From positions 3,725,819 to 3,740,233 of the forward strand of contig NW_019091404.1 of the NCBI RefSeq assembly GCF_001949145.1: DNA of 14,415 bases, written 5' to 3'. The number at the start of each line of letters is the position of its first letter. The stretch's first letter is position 1. The notes beneath the pieces are model-generated. The model did not search any database. It saw only the letters and a list, made by a program, of their open reading frames with translations, and had not been told where the DNA came from. Positions 1-7,648 of the stretch are shown in pieces. The stretch is from Acanthaster planci (taxonomy: Eukaryota; Echinodermata; Asteroidea; Valvatida; Acanthasteridae). Position numbers and translations under genes: made by a program.

Positions 1-30
1 GGATGTACGTCTAAGAAAATTGCAAATAAG
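1..30 (+). CDS. NBL1: NBL1-like, internal exon (5' part off window)
   Basis: Ten codons, GCTSKKIANK, end at a consensus donor AAG|GTAAGC. They align with GCEAKSIQNR, which directly precedes the CLGQC segment in vertebrate NBL1. The following exon begins exactly where the alignment continues. The true exon start is outside the window. Confidence 0.8.
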
Positions 31-670
31 GTAAGCCACCGTTTCAGAGATTTTGTTTTTATGAGAAGGAACTTCTGTGTCTCCCGATGATGGATTGGCG
101 TATAACCAACTAATCACCTACAATCACGGGTTTTTTTTTTGGTTTCGTTTTTAATCCAGGTGTGTCTTGGTCAGTGTTACAGTTACAGCGTTCCCCGTAC
201 CATGCCGACAGAGACAAACTCGCAGCTACAGTACTGTAGTTGCTGTAAACCATCGAGAGCCACATGGCAAAAGGTAAAATGAAAATTACACCGGCAGACG
301 TGGCGAAAAATGTGCCTGTCGAAGCGATCTTAGTAGAAATAAACTATATTCTCCGGAAATATTCGACCCATGTTTTAGTATACTTTTATCCTCGGATAGA
401 CCGCGCAAATTAATTATACAAATCCGCCAATCGGCTTCTGATTTGACATTTCAAACGTTCTACAGCCACCTTTTCTCCCTCGTGTCCTCCCCAGTTACAA
501 GTTCATGAACTCTGAATGGATACGTGCTTTGTTTACAGATACCGCTGGACTGTGTCATGGACGGTATCTCGCAGAAAGTAGACAAACTCGTCGAGTTGGT
601 ACAAGAATGCGAATGCCAGAGCTGTACGGGTTCAGTCGCTAGTGGCTTCGATGGATTCATCAATCTGTAA
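1..670 (+). CDS. NBL1: DAN-family BMP antagonist, NBL1-like (3' part of gene, three exons)
   Basis: Coding exons 1-30 (cut by the window edge), 160-273 and 539-670, all joined in phase 0 through GT-AG introns. Seen: the 95 readable residues carry a C-terminal cystine-knot pattern: GC, then CLGQCYSYSVP, CSCCKP, LDC and CECQSC. The segment KVDKLVELVQECECQSC closely matches vertebrate NBL1/DAN (VDKLVE...HCSCQAC), and CLGQCYSYSVP matches its CLGQCFSYSVP, which is why NBL1 is preferred over gremlin or cerberus. Family knowledge: DAN proteins are secreted cystine-knot proteins that bind BMP/GDF ligands outside the cell. The signal peptide and first knot cysteine must lie left of the window. Odd: only 14 residues follow the last cysteine (vertebrate NBL1 has a long Pro/His-rich tail), and an extra cysteine makes a CC pair (CSCC versus CDSC in human). 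The gene converges on D2HGDH. Very likely a DAN-family gene; orthology to NBL1 itself is probable. Confidence 0.87.
160..273 (+). CDS. NBL1: NBL1-like, penultimate exon
   Basis: 38 codons between acceptor TTTTTAATCCAG and donor AAG|GTAAAA, phase 0 at both ends. It encodes the cystine-knot finger CLGQCYSYSVPRTMP and the CSCCKPSRATW turn. The second CC cysteine is the conserved one; the first is extra relative to human NBL1. Confidence 0.87.
539..670 (+). CDS. NBL1: NBL1-like, last coding exon with stop
   Basis: Follows acceptor TTTGTTTACAG. 43 codons plus TAA (668-670). It holds LDC, then VDKLVELVQECECQSC, the last beta strand of the cystine knot with its closing cysteines, then a short 14-residue tail ending in FINL. 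The opposite strand has an overlapping open frame here, but its predicted protein resembles nothing, whereas this frame continues the knot. Confidence 0.88.
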   Translation: MPLDCVMDGISQKVDKLVELVQECECQSCTGSVASGFDGFINL

Positions 671-794
671 TTTTTTTTCTTGAAAAGATATTCAAGTGAA
701 ACTTAGTTTGAACCAGGTTTATTTTGGGTGAAACTGGCCTAAAACAGTTCACAATCTGATGAGAAATCACCAGTAATCCACGTGTCAAATTGTA

Positions 795-800
795 AATAAA
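795..800 (+). terminator. candidate poly(A) signal for the NBL1-like gene
   Basis: AATAAA 125 bases after the NBL1-like stop codon, in an AT-rich context. Position fits a short 3' UTR. Transcript ends were not observable, so this is a motif-plus-position call. Confidence 0.4.
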
Positions 801-1997
801 AGTTACTGCCAATGAAGTCTAAGCCTATAAATCTTCTGATATTACATGAAACCTTGTACACGTACTTGCTTGGTTTTGCAGTTTATACAGTTTCTGTTTT
901 GGCATTGCATACATCCATGTACCTGTATAACTTTGTAAGTTTTGACAAGCTAAAAATAAGACCCAGACGACTGTTGGGAATTAGCCACAAATTTTCGATA
1001 TCTGTGAAGTGTCAAAATTTGTTTATTTTTTTTATTTCACGTTACAGGCTTCAATAATTCACATACGTGCACGTATAACATTGTTTTGTGATGCATCACG
1101 TTGGTTTACTAAAGACAGGTCATCAGAATGTTTACATGCATAAACTTAAAATCCCTTGCAAATTGCTCGATAAGAGATTTACGACTACGAAACCTCGTCA
1201 TAAACATGTACTTTTGCAGTGCCTAAGTACATACATGTACGTCACTGCTTGGCTTGAATTGTATTACTACTCTCAGTCCAGGGATTATGGAATCTACAAA
1301 TGGGAATATTAGTTAATTATGTAAATATGTAAATTGATTTAAACAGTCTTGTGTTCAATCGATGAAACTGTGAATCACTTCGCAATGTTGTGTAATTCCC
1401 GCTTCTTATTAAGAGCTGATTATACACAACAAACATAACAAAGTTCACATACAAGCCTCGATTTTAATATTTCTAGTTTACCTTCATTTTCCTTTAAATG
1501 TAGAAGGACCAGTTTTAAAATTCATTTCATAGAACTGATACGTGGAAACTTGACTTTTGAATTCGGAGACCAGCGGCTCCATGAAGATCATTTCAAGTAA
1601 AAAATATCATTAGCTTTCAAAATATATAAATTTGCAAAGTACACTTATTATGCTTAAAAATTAGAATAAAATGCGAAAATAGCTTGGATAATTATGTTCA
1701 TCTTCCTGTACACATTAATATTTTGTTAGCTCTATTAACAATTATAATCATTTGCAGTTATCCAAAGACCAAAACCTCTAAAGATTGTCATGAAAAATCG
1801 TGCATTGACATTAACCTGTATACATGGAGGTGGCCAAGATTCCAAGGAATGATTTACTCAACTTATAATCCAAGTATCAATAAAAGTTATCCAACGACGA
1901 AGAAATGAAATATACCTTCATTTCTTTTCAGGGTAGCAAAGAAGCCTTTAACATGTCATAGTGTCTGCATTCGAGATGCAACACTTATAAATGCATT

Positions 1998-2003
1998 TTT
2001 ATT
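1998..2003 (-). terminator. candidate poly(A) signal for D2HGDH
   Basis: TTTATT on + reads AATAAA on the - strand, about 230 bases beyond the D2HGDH stop codon at 2233-2235. This gives a plausible short 3' UTR. Motif evidence only. Confidence 0.35.
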
Positions 2004-2232
2004 CATAACAGCCCCATGTTCTACAGTAAATTTGCACCCCTTTATATTTTCCACACGTTACTGCGCAAAGATACAGGTAGGTGGCTCAATGATAGCAAGG
2101 ATGTCTTGTCAAACAACAGCTGCTGACATAAAGACATAAGTTTCCATCCCTATCGGGACCATGACCATGACCTTACAATCTTATGTGGTCAAGGGTCCAT
2201 GTGGTCTTCATGCCTGACTTGGATAGACTGGA

Positions 2233-2667
2233 CTAGGACGGGATAGTTTTGTAAGGATTCAAAATTCCTTTGGGGTCAAGTAAGCATTTCATCAGTTTCA
2301 TAACCTCTACAGCCTCATCTGTCTTACTGTATCCAATGTATTTCCTCTTGTTGAAACCAAGCCCATGTTCAGAGCTTACACTTCCTTTCAGCTTTGCTGT
2401 CTGCTCAAATACAAACGGCTCAAGGGCATTTTTAATGTCTTCGGAGAATTCATCAACTATGACATTAATGTGGATGTTGCCATCACCGACATGACCATAG
2501 CCAATAACATCACAAACTGGCAAATGAGCATGTTGTGTCCGAAGATAATCACGTATCATGGGCACTAAATCATAATATGTTCGGTGGGGTATGGTCAAGT
2601 CGTACTTGTACTGTTGTTTGGTGCGTTGGATGGATTCATTTATTCTTTCTCGTAAGGCCCATATCAT
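2233..2667 (-). CDS. D2HGDH: D2HGDH coding exon 7 with stop
   Basis: Acceptor TTTACTCATAG; 144 codons then TAG. Encodes [18 protein letters not shown], the metal-binding [21 protein letters not shown] and the C-terminus [16 protein letters not shown], matching human [16 protein letters not shown]. The first codon, ATG, is an internal residue here (human KMLWALRE), not a start. Confidence 0.96.
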   Translation of the reverse strand: MIWALRERINESIQRTKQQYKYDLTIPHRTYYDLVPMIRDYLRTQHAHLPVCDVIGYGHVGDGNIHINVIVDEFSEDIKNALEPFVFEQTAKLKGSVSSEHGLGFNKRKYIGYSKTDEAVEVMKLMKCLLDPKGILNPYKTIPS

Positions 2668-5600
2668 CTATGAGTAAACAGTCACAAAAATAACAGGTGT
2701 AGTAAATGACTACAGGTATTATAATCCTTTTTCAGAATTAAATCTTAGCATTTTTGAGTCAAGATATCTGTGAACATCTTGTCTCAGTGATGGTCTATTT
2801 GGATGGGTAATCACACTGTGGGTATGTACAATGTACATGCATGTACATGTACATCAAAGTGAAGACAACACACAGACCAATGGAAGTACAATGTAGACAC
2901 AATGATTGCAATGACAGTCATCTGATTAAGAAGGGTTGAGAGAGTTGATCATTTGGATGCAGTAATGAAGATGCTCTTATTTTCATAGAAGTTAGAATAA
3001 ATACTTATTACATTGTATTTGTCAACTCAATAACACCTGTATTTAGTAGAATGGTTGTGGTGGAAGTAACAGGCATGACAGTTATGATGATCTTAATCTG
3101 CATGAATGAAATGTGAGACAACTCGTTTCGTGGGATGATATCAGTCACCCTGAAATCAGTGAAATCCTAAATAATTCTCCAGGGTATAAAACAATAAAGA
3201 TATGAAAAATACATTGAAATTACTGCACATGAAGCATATTAAACTCCAATGGGTGTTTGCACACATCACCGAAATTGATTTCAAACTATTTNNNNNNNNN
3301 NNNNNNNNNNNNNNNNNNNNNNNNNGTAATTTGCATTAATTCATCACTCTTGAAAATCACAGAATGTGTTCTGAAATTACAAAATCACATGTCAGATGTG
3401 ACAGGGACACAAAAAACACTGGACCCCCAATTTGTAGAATTACCCTAATAATATGAAGAAAATATTTACCTGGATTTTGGTTGAATCTGTGGCAACTGTT
3501 CCATCAATTACTAGTTCTGTTGACATAATGTGCTCCAAGAATTGATTCAGTTTCTCCTCATCATGACTTCCATTTGACCCTGATGTCTCGATTAAAATGT
3601 AGAATGGATACTCTCTGTTGAGAGGATTCCTAAGGCCCAAATACTTGGTGACATACTATGGAAAAAAATGCGGGGGAGGGGGAGAATGTAGTTGTAAGAG
3701 TGAGCACTTAAATAACGGGACCTCGCAGTTCTAAACAATCCGCAATACATTCAAATTGAACATTAAGAAACTATGTAATACTGAATCATCATTTTAATTT
3801 TCAGTCACTTTTCAATACAAGTGATTCAAACCCTTTCTAAACACGCATTGGGTTAACAGATTTTGCACATTGTGATTGATCAACACATTCCAAACTATTT
3901 TCAAGATGTATTTTTGCGTTGGGGAGATGTTATTTATATATTACGGGTTTGACCTTACCCAACGTATATTAATAAGCACTGTATGCTCAGTGCTTGTCCG
4001 AGAGCTTGCTAAAAAAACCTAACAAGCTTACTTGGGTGGGACTCAAACCCACGACCTCCTGTTTACTAGTGCAGATGTCTTAACCACTCAACCACCGGTA
4101 AACCTGTAATACATGTATATAATTAACATCTCCCCAACGCAAAAATACATCTTGAAAATAGTTTGCGGTACCCGTTGCTTCATTTGACTCGGACCGGCCA
4201 GCCGACCAAGGCAAGCTCGGTGGTCGAGTGGTTAAGACATCTGCACTAGTAAGCAGTAGGTCGTGGGTTCGAGTCCCACCCAAGTGAGCTTGTGACGTTT
4301 TTTCAGCAAGCTCTCGGACAAGCACTGAGCATACAGTGCTTATTAATATACGTTGGGTAAGGGCAAACCCGTAATATAAAATTAACATTCCAAACTCTTG
4401 GAGGCCTACTATTGTGAATTCCTTGTATTAAGCCAATTTAAATCGCAATCCACCTTGAGCTGAAGTACACCATCACCGGCAGAATAAAAACAGGCTGGTA
4501 CGAAGTTTTCCAACCGGGTTCTTGCACGTGTTTTGTGTGCACATGAAGACCATACATTCCAGAATAAAATCACTGCACGTACTCAGCGTGCTCAGCATCA
4601 CACAACCATAGACTTGTGCCCCTATTGGTGAGTTTGTACCACAGGACTGTCAATTTCATTTAAAAACGTGTCCTTTTTTGTTCCCGCTTGGAGCGCATAC
4701 CTCGGACCATGGAACAATTTACTTTACGGCTTTTAAGGTTGCTTTGGTTTTTAAACCCTCCCAGATAGGATTGGGACAGCACACACCATGGAATAGTCTC
4801 AATAACACGTAAAATCTTACCGACAGAGTTGTTTGATCCATAAACTCAAATGCAGACAAGATTTCAACCAGCTGTGACTTGCTTTCCTTGAATGTATCAA
4901 GAACTTTGGAAAAACTTTCACAACCTGCCCAAAAATATGAAAAATGGGGGAAAACATTCAGTTTCTTGATCACTTCAACAGAAACATTCTGAGTGAAATT
5001 GAGATGTAGTCTTATGACTCCTAGTGCATATCACACACAGTACTGATTTGATGAGGATTTTCTGCATGATAAGGTCAATTACTTTGGTGAAGAATTTCAA
5101 GTAACTATTGAGTTCCAATAATAATCCACCTACCGAATAATGCAACATTAACAGATTGAGGACGTGGAGGGCACAAAATTGACACGCCAGTAACAACTCC
5201 AAGTGTACCCTCAGAGCCAATGAACATCTGCTTGAGATCATAACCAGTGTTGTCTTTGCGTAAGGAGGAAAGACAGTCAATTATACGTCCATCTGCAAGA
5301 ACCTAATGTAAAGGATAAGAAAAGCACTCAGGAATCTCTCTGAGGTCTTGGTATTGGTCCCTGTAGAATTTTTGTACCCTGACGCATATAACTGTAAAAT
5401 GATGACCCGAAATTTACTACTTTTGTTTGATGGCATGACCTCATGAGACAAAATAATCCCTGAAGATTTAAAACCTTGACACTTACTGCTTCAATTCCAA
5501 GTACTGTTCCTCGTAGGCTACCATAACGTAGTAACCTGATCCCTCCTGCATTAGTAGACACATTGCCTCCAATCTGACAGCTTCCTTTAGCACCAAGGTC

Positions 5601-7417
5601 CAAAGGCATTGTGTAGCCATATGCTTCTATATAACTGTCGAGTTTCTCCAAAATACAACCTGACTGGCATACCAGAACACCTGCAAAATAGGACAATTTA
5701 AACTTCATCTTTGACAAACAGCACCATACTGTACACATCAATTAGAATTCTGCAAGTACATGTACGTAGAGAACTAAGATTTTTCTTAGTGAGGAAAACT
5801 TTGTGCCATGGCACCAGAATAGGAATGCTCACACAGATTTTAAGTTTAACATGTTTAGTTAGCATGGTTTCTAAGATGTACCCACTTATATGCAGTATGC
5901 ACAACATAATTTACTTAAATGATCTTGACTTATTTCCATACTCAGAAAATATGCACAATGCAATTAAACCCAAAACACCGTGGACCCTGTTACAGAAGGC
6001 AACAAGTGTTTTTATACCACAGTGGCAAACAATACAAAAGCATTTACTGCAGAAAAATTGATTTTTCCGAAAATGTTTTCAACAGCAAAGTATTTAGTTA
6101 AAGAAATGCAACTAAATTGAATAATTGGTGGGAACTACAACTACATCTCTTTTCTTGAGATTGAAAATTTGTGAGCCTTTTAAAAATGGTGAAAGCTGTA
6201 ACCTTTTAACAATAATTACGTATGTCAGGAGAAGCATTAAAAAGTTTAAATGTTCAAAAGTACATTTTTCAAGTTGCGTAAAATAACAATTTTGTGATTG
6301 GCCCTTTATACAGCAGACATAATCTGAAGTGACAAACCTGACAGCTCATCAAACTGAATAACATTGTTCATGAGAGATGTTGATAATATGATCTCATCAA
6401 AGACAGGTACACTTCCTCCAGCCAGTCCAGTATTGCCTCCTTGAGGAACTACAGCCAAGTTATGGGCGTGGCAATATGCCATTATTTGAGAGACTTCATC
6501 GGTAGTCTTTGGTCTCAAGAGAACTTGACTTGCACCTACATGTACCATTAAGAAATAATAAAAGATGGGAAAGAGTTCCGTACACAGACATCATTTGACA
6601 CTCTGTTCACAAACCCTATGAGACTGGTCTTGAAAGTTGTGCTAAGTAAATGGTTCAATACATTGTATTGCCACCGTTAAATTTTATTTTTTAAGACACA
6701 TTATCACTTTCGGATGGCTTATAAACCACTGGAGGGGAAAAGTAGTGATGTCTGTATATGGAACCCTTAACCCTAAGCATGGTGATGTATCAGTTTTTGA
6801 CAGAGATGGGTTTTGTCTTCAGGACCATCACTTGTTATTGTGCAAATTTCTTCCTCCATCATTTTCTCGAATTTAGATGTAAGTTTGCTGTGTGATCAGT
6901 GCTCTTACAAAACTTCTGTCGTGCTGTGTGTGTACTTTTTTGCATAATCTCTTGAGTTAAATTATCTGGTACTCTGGAGTAAAACTTTGTTACATATACC
7001 TCTTAAAGATCCAAGCCAATCAGTATTAGGGGAGATAAGGTCCTCTTCATCAGTGATAACTCTCTGCGGAAGAAGCTCCTGAAAGAATGCTACATCATTC
7101 TGAGTGACCTTTGCAAATGGACCACGTACAAGGCTAGGATGTGATTGGGATGTAAGAGGCACTTCACGAACTATCTGATGAGTAGCAGATGTTGCTAGAT
7201 GTCTCCACAACAACAGTTTATGTTGAGAGCTATCGTAGGAACTGTAGATACATGTAGCTTTGACAGGTCCAGTATTCACTTGTCTTGTACCAGCAGCTAA
7301 GCTTGCTTCCGTTGTAGGAATAAAAAGTGAGGAATTGGAGGGCTTGACGTACGTGTATGTGACCAAAATCCTCTGAATGTTGCTGTAAGAAATTCTCAAA
7401 GTTCTGAGTGACGCCAT
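2233..7417 (-). CDS. D2HGDH: D-2-hydroxyglutarate dehydrogenase, mitochondrial (complete, seven coding exons)
   Basis: Exons in transcript order: 7417-7000, 6535-6338, 5680-5487, 5302-5134, 4924-4821, 3655-3470, 2667-2233. They total 1704 nt, 567 aa plus stop; all junctions are GT-AG with consistent phases. Family knowledge: an FAD enzyme of the mitochondrial matrix that oxidises D-2-hydroxyglutarate to 2-oxoglutarate, passing electrons to ETF. Seen: a basic, acid-free N-terminus (residues 1-37) typical of a mitochondrial presequence; FAD-binding segment [15 protein letters not shown] (170-184); [11 protein letters not shown]-oxidase C-terminal domain with [13 protein letters not shown] and SSEHGLGF. 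By alignment to human numbering recalled from memory, metal ligands H434, H441 and E475 correspond to H482, H489 and E523; substrate residues R386, K401 and N443 and catalytic H476 are also kept, but T390 is Asn433. An in-frame TAA two codons before the ATG supports the start. The human protein is 521 aa; the extra length is N-terminal. Identification is essentially certain. Confidence 0.96.
2668..3469 (-). other. D2HGDH intron 6, with assembly gap
   Basis: 802-base intron. It includes a palindromic TACATGTACAT stretch near 2820-2853 and a 34-base run of N at 3292-3325. No exon-like or element-like structure was recognised in the rest. Confidence 0.7.
3292..3325. other. assembly gap (34 N)
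   Basis: Undetermined bases inside D2HGDH intron 6. The true length may differ from 34. It does not touch a coding exon. Confidence 0.99.
3470..3655 (-). CDS. D2HGDH: D2HGDH coding exon 6
   Basis: Acceptor TTTTTTCCATAG, donor ATCCAG|GTAAAT, phase 0 to 0. Begins [20 protein letters not shown] and continues [20 protein letters not shown], then [14 protein letters not shown]. It matches [11 protein letters not shown] and DGTMATD of human. Confidence 0.95.
3937..4098 (-). repeat. tRNA-derived SINE, - copy
   Basis: Reverse-oriented copy of the neighbouring SINE. The B box is at 4039-4049 (one CpG-type change) and the A box at 4084-4094 (one further change). It appears more decayed than the + copy. 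Confidence 0.75.
4215..4377 (+). repeat. tRNA-derived SINE, + copy
   Basis: The tRNA-like head 4215-4289 has a pol III A box TGGTCGAGTGG (4221-4231, one base off consensus) and a perfect B box GGTTCGAGTCC (4266-4276), with a partial acceptor stem GCTC/GAGC. The D arm GAGTGGTTAAG resembles serine-type tRNAs. The anticodon arm is irregular and no proper acceptor stem or intact loop forms, so it is a SINE head, not a tRNA gene. The body (4290 to about 4377) ends in an AT-rich tail. Translation across it gives the GGTRTHD-type peptide often seen in spurious SINE-derived proteins. Confidence 0.8.
4821..4924 (-). CDS. D2HGDH: D2HGDH coding exon 5
   Basis: Acceptor ATATTTTTGGGCAG, donor CTGTCG|GTAAGA, phase 1 to 0. 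Encodes [20 protein letters not shown] and [24 protein letters not shown] is a family signature. Confidence 0.94.
5134..5302 (-). CDS. D2HGDH: D2HGDH coding exon 4
   Basis: Acceptor TTTACATTAG, donor TTCG|GTAGGT, phase 0 to 1. The 56 codons read [20 protein letters not shown], then [19 protein letters not shown] and [16 protein letters not shown], matching the [22 protein letters not shown] region of human D2HGDH. The exon has no internal start, so a simple ORF scan in this frame misses it. Confidence 0.94.
5487..5680 (-). CDS. D2HGDH: D2HGDH coding exon 3
   Basis: Acceptor CCTATTTTGCAG, donor GCA|GTAAGT, phase 1 to 0. Encodes [28 protein letters not shown] and [19 protein letters not shown], nearly identical to the human enzyme. 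Reading on past the donor gives an unrelated tail before a stop. Confidence 0.95.
6338..6535 (-). CDS. D2HGDH: D2HGDH coding exon 2
   Basis: Acceptor TACATGTAG, donor TCAG|GTTTGT, phase 1 to 1. Encodes [17 protein letters not shown] and the glycine-rich FAD loop [20 protein letters not shown], followed by FDELSG. This is the core of the FAD_binding_4 domain. Confidence 0.95.
7000..7417 (-). CDS. D2HGDH: D2HGDH coding exon 1
   Basis: Starts at ATG (7417-7415) and ends GGATCTTTAAGAG|GTATAT in phase 1. It encodes the presequence and the segment ending [10 protein letters not shown], matching NVDWLRTLRG of human D2HGDH. About 100 N-terminal residues before this are poorly conserved, as usual for the family. 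An acceptor-like TTTTTTATTCAG|G at 7473 implies this exon starts at 7472 and that an upstream non-coding exon exists. Confidence 0.92.
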
Positions 7418-7472
7418 TTCTTATAGCTTCTCAAGGCAACCAAATCAAATGGGACAGCAGATCTATCGGAAC

Positions 7473-7610
7473 CTGAATAAAAAATAATGCAACAAATAAG
7501 AAAATGGAAAATGGTATTGTATGACCGTCATGACCTGTAAGCTGGTACCATCGGGATGCGCGACATGCACAGCACTTTGCAGTGGTGAAAGATTGCAAGA
7601 TCTTAGGAAT
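7473..7610 (-). other. D2HGDH upstream region with probable 5' UTR splice acceptor
   Basis: On the - strand, TTATTTTTTATTCAG|GTTCCG puts a strong acceptor at 7473-7474, 55 bases before the ATG. This suggests a spliced 5' UTR. Candidate donors lie in the following 100 bases (for example ACAG|GTCATG near 7535), but none could be chosen with confidence. Confidence 0.4.
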
Positions 7611-7611
7611 T

Positions 7612-7648
7612 CCCCGCCTCCAAAATTGGTTTGCCCAACGCATGCGCA
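7612..7648 (-). promoter_or_regulatory. candidate D2HGDH core promoter (NRF1-like, CCAAT, GC box)
   Basis: Within 37 bases on the - strand are TGCGCATGCGTT (NRF1-like, 7637-7648), a CCAAT box (7625-7629) and GAGGCGGGG (GC box, 7612-7620), about 200-230 bases upstream of the D2HGDH start. NRF1 sites are typical of nuclear genes for mitochondrial proteins in animals. The transcription start was not observed. Confidence 0.45.

Larger units (their letters stand above)
671..2232. other. non-coding flank between convergent NBL1 and D2HGDH
   Basis: AT-rich sequence with scattered TACATGTAC-type motifs. The open frames here (for example 812-1057, 1088-1312 and 1684-1908 on +) have low-complexity, stop-bounded translations with no family resemblance and no splice partners. 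It should contain the 3' UTRs of NBL1 (left end) and D2HGDH (right end). No further gene is seen. Confidence 0.6.
3891..4377. repeat. composite inverted-repeat element with two opposed tRNA-derived SINEs
   Basis: Lies in D2HGDH intron 5 (3656-4820). An exact 42-bp inverted repeat, 3891-3932 and 4124-4165, flanks a - strand tRNA-SINE copy (about 4098 to 3937). A second SINE copy in + orientation (about 4215-4377) lies just beyond the right arm. The SINE copies agree over about 160 bases with roughly ten differences, several at CpG positions. The order arm, SINE, arm', SINE' means the two inverted repeats interlock rather than nest. Possibly a foldback element that carried or received a SINE. 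Confidence 0.75.

Noticed and set aside
460-663. - strand open frame opposite the NBL1-like last exon
   Set aside because: The + strand frame continues a cystine knot with proper splice sites; the - strand product resembles nothing.
2820-2853. TACATGTACATG palindromic tract as a regulatory site
   Set aside because: Similar tracts recur across the window (near 8990, 12763 and 12860) and look like background simple sequence of this genome.
4215-4289. Functional tRNA gene
   Set aside because: The A and B boxes are present, but the acceptor stem is mispaired, the anticodon arm is irregular, a SINE body follows and a second decayed copy lies next to it.
4080-4388. 102-codon open frame on the - strand with a GGTRTHD-type peptide
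   Set aside because: It reads through the two tRNA-SINE copies; such peptides are translation artefacts of the B-box region.
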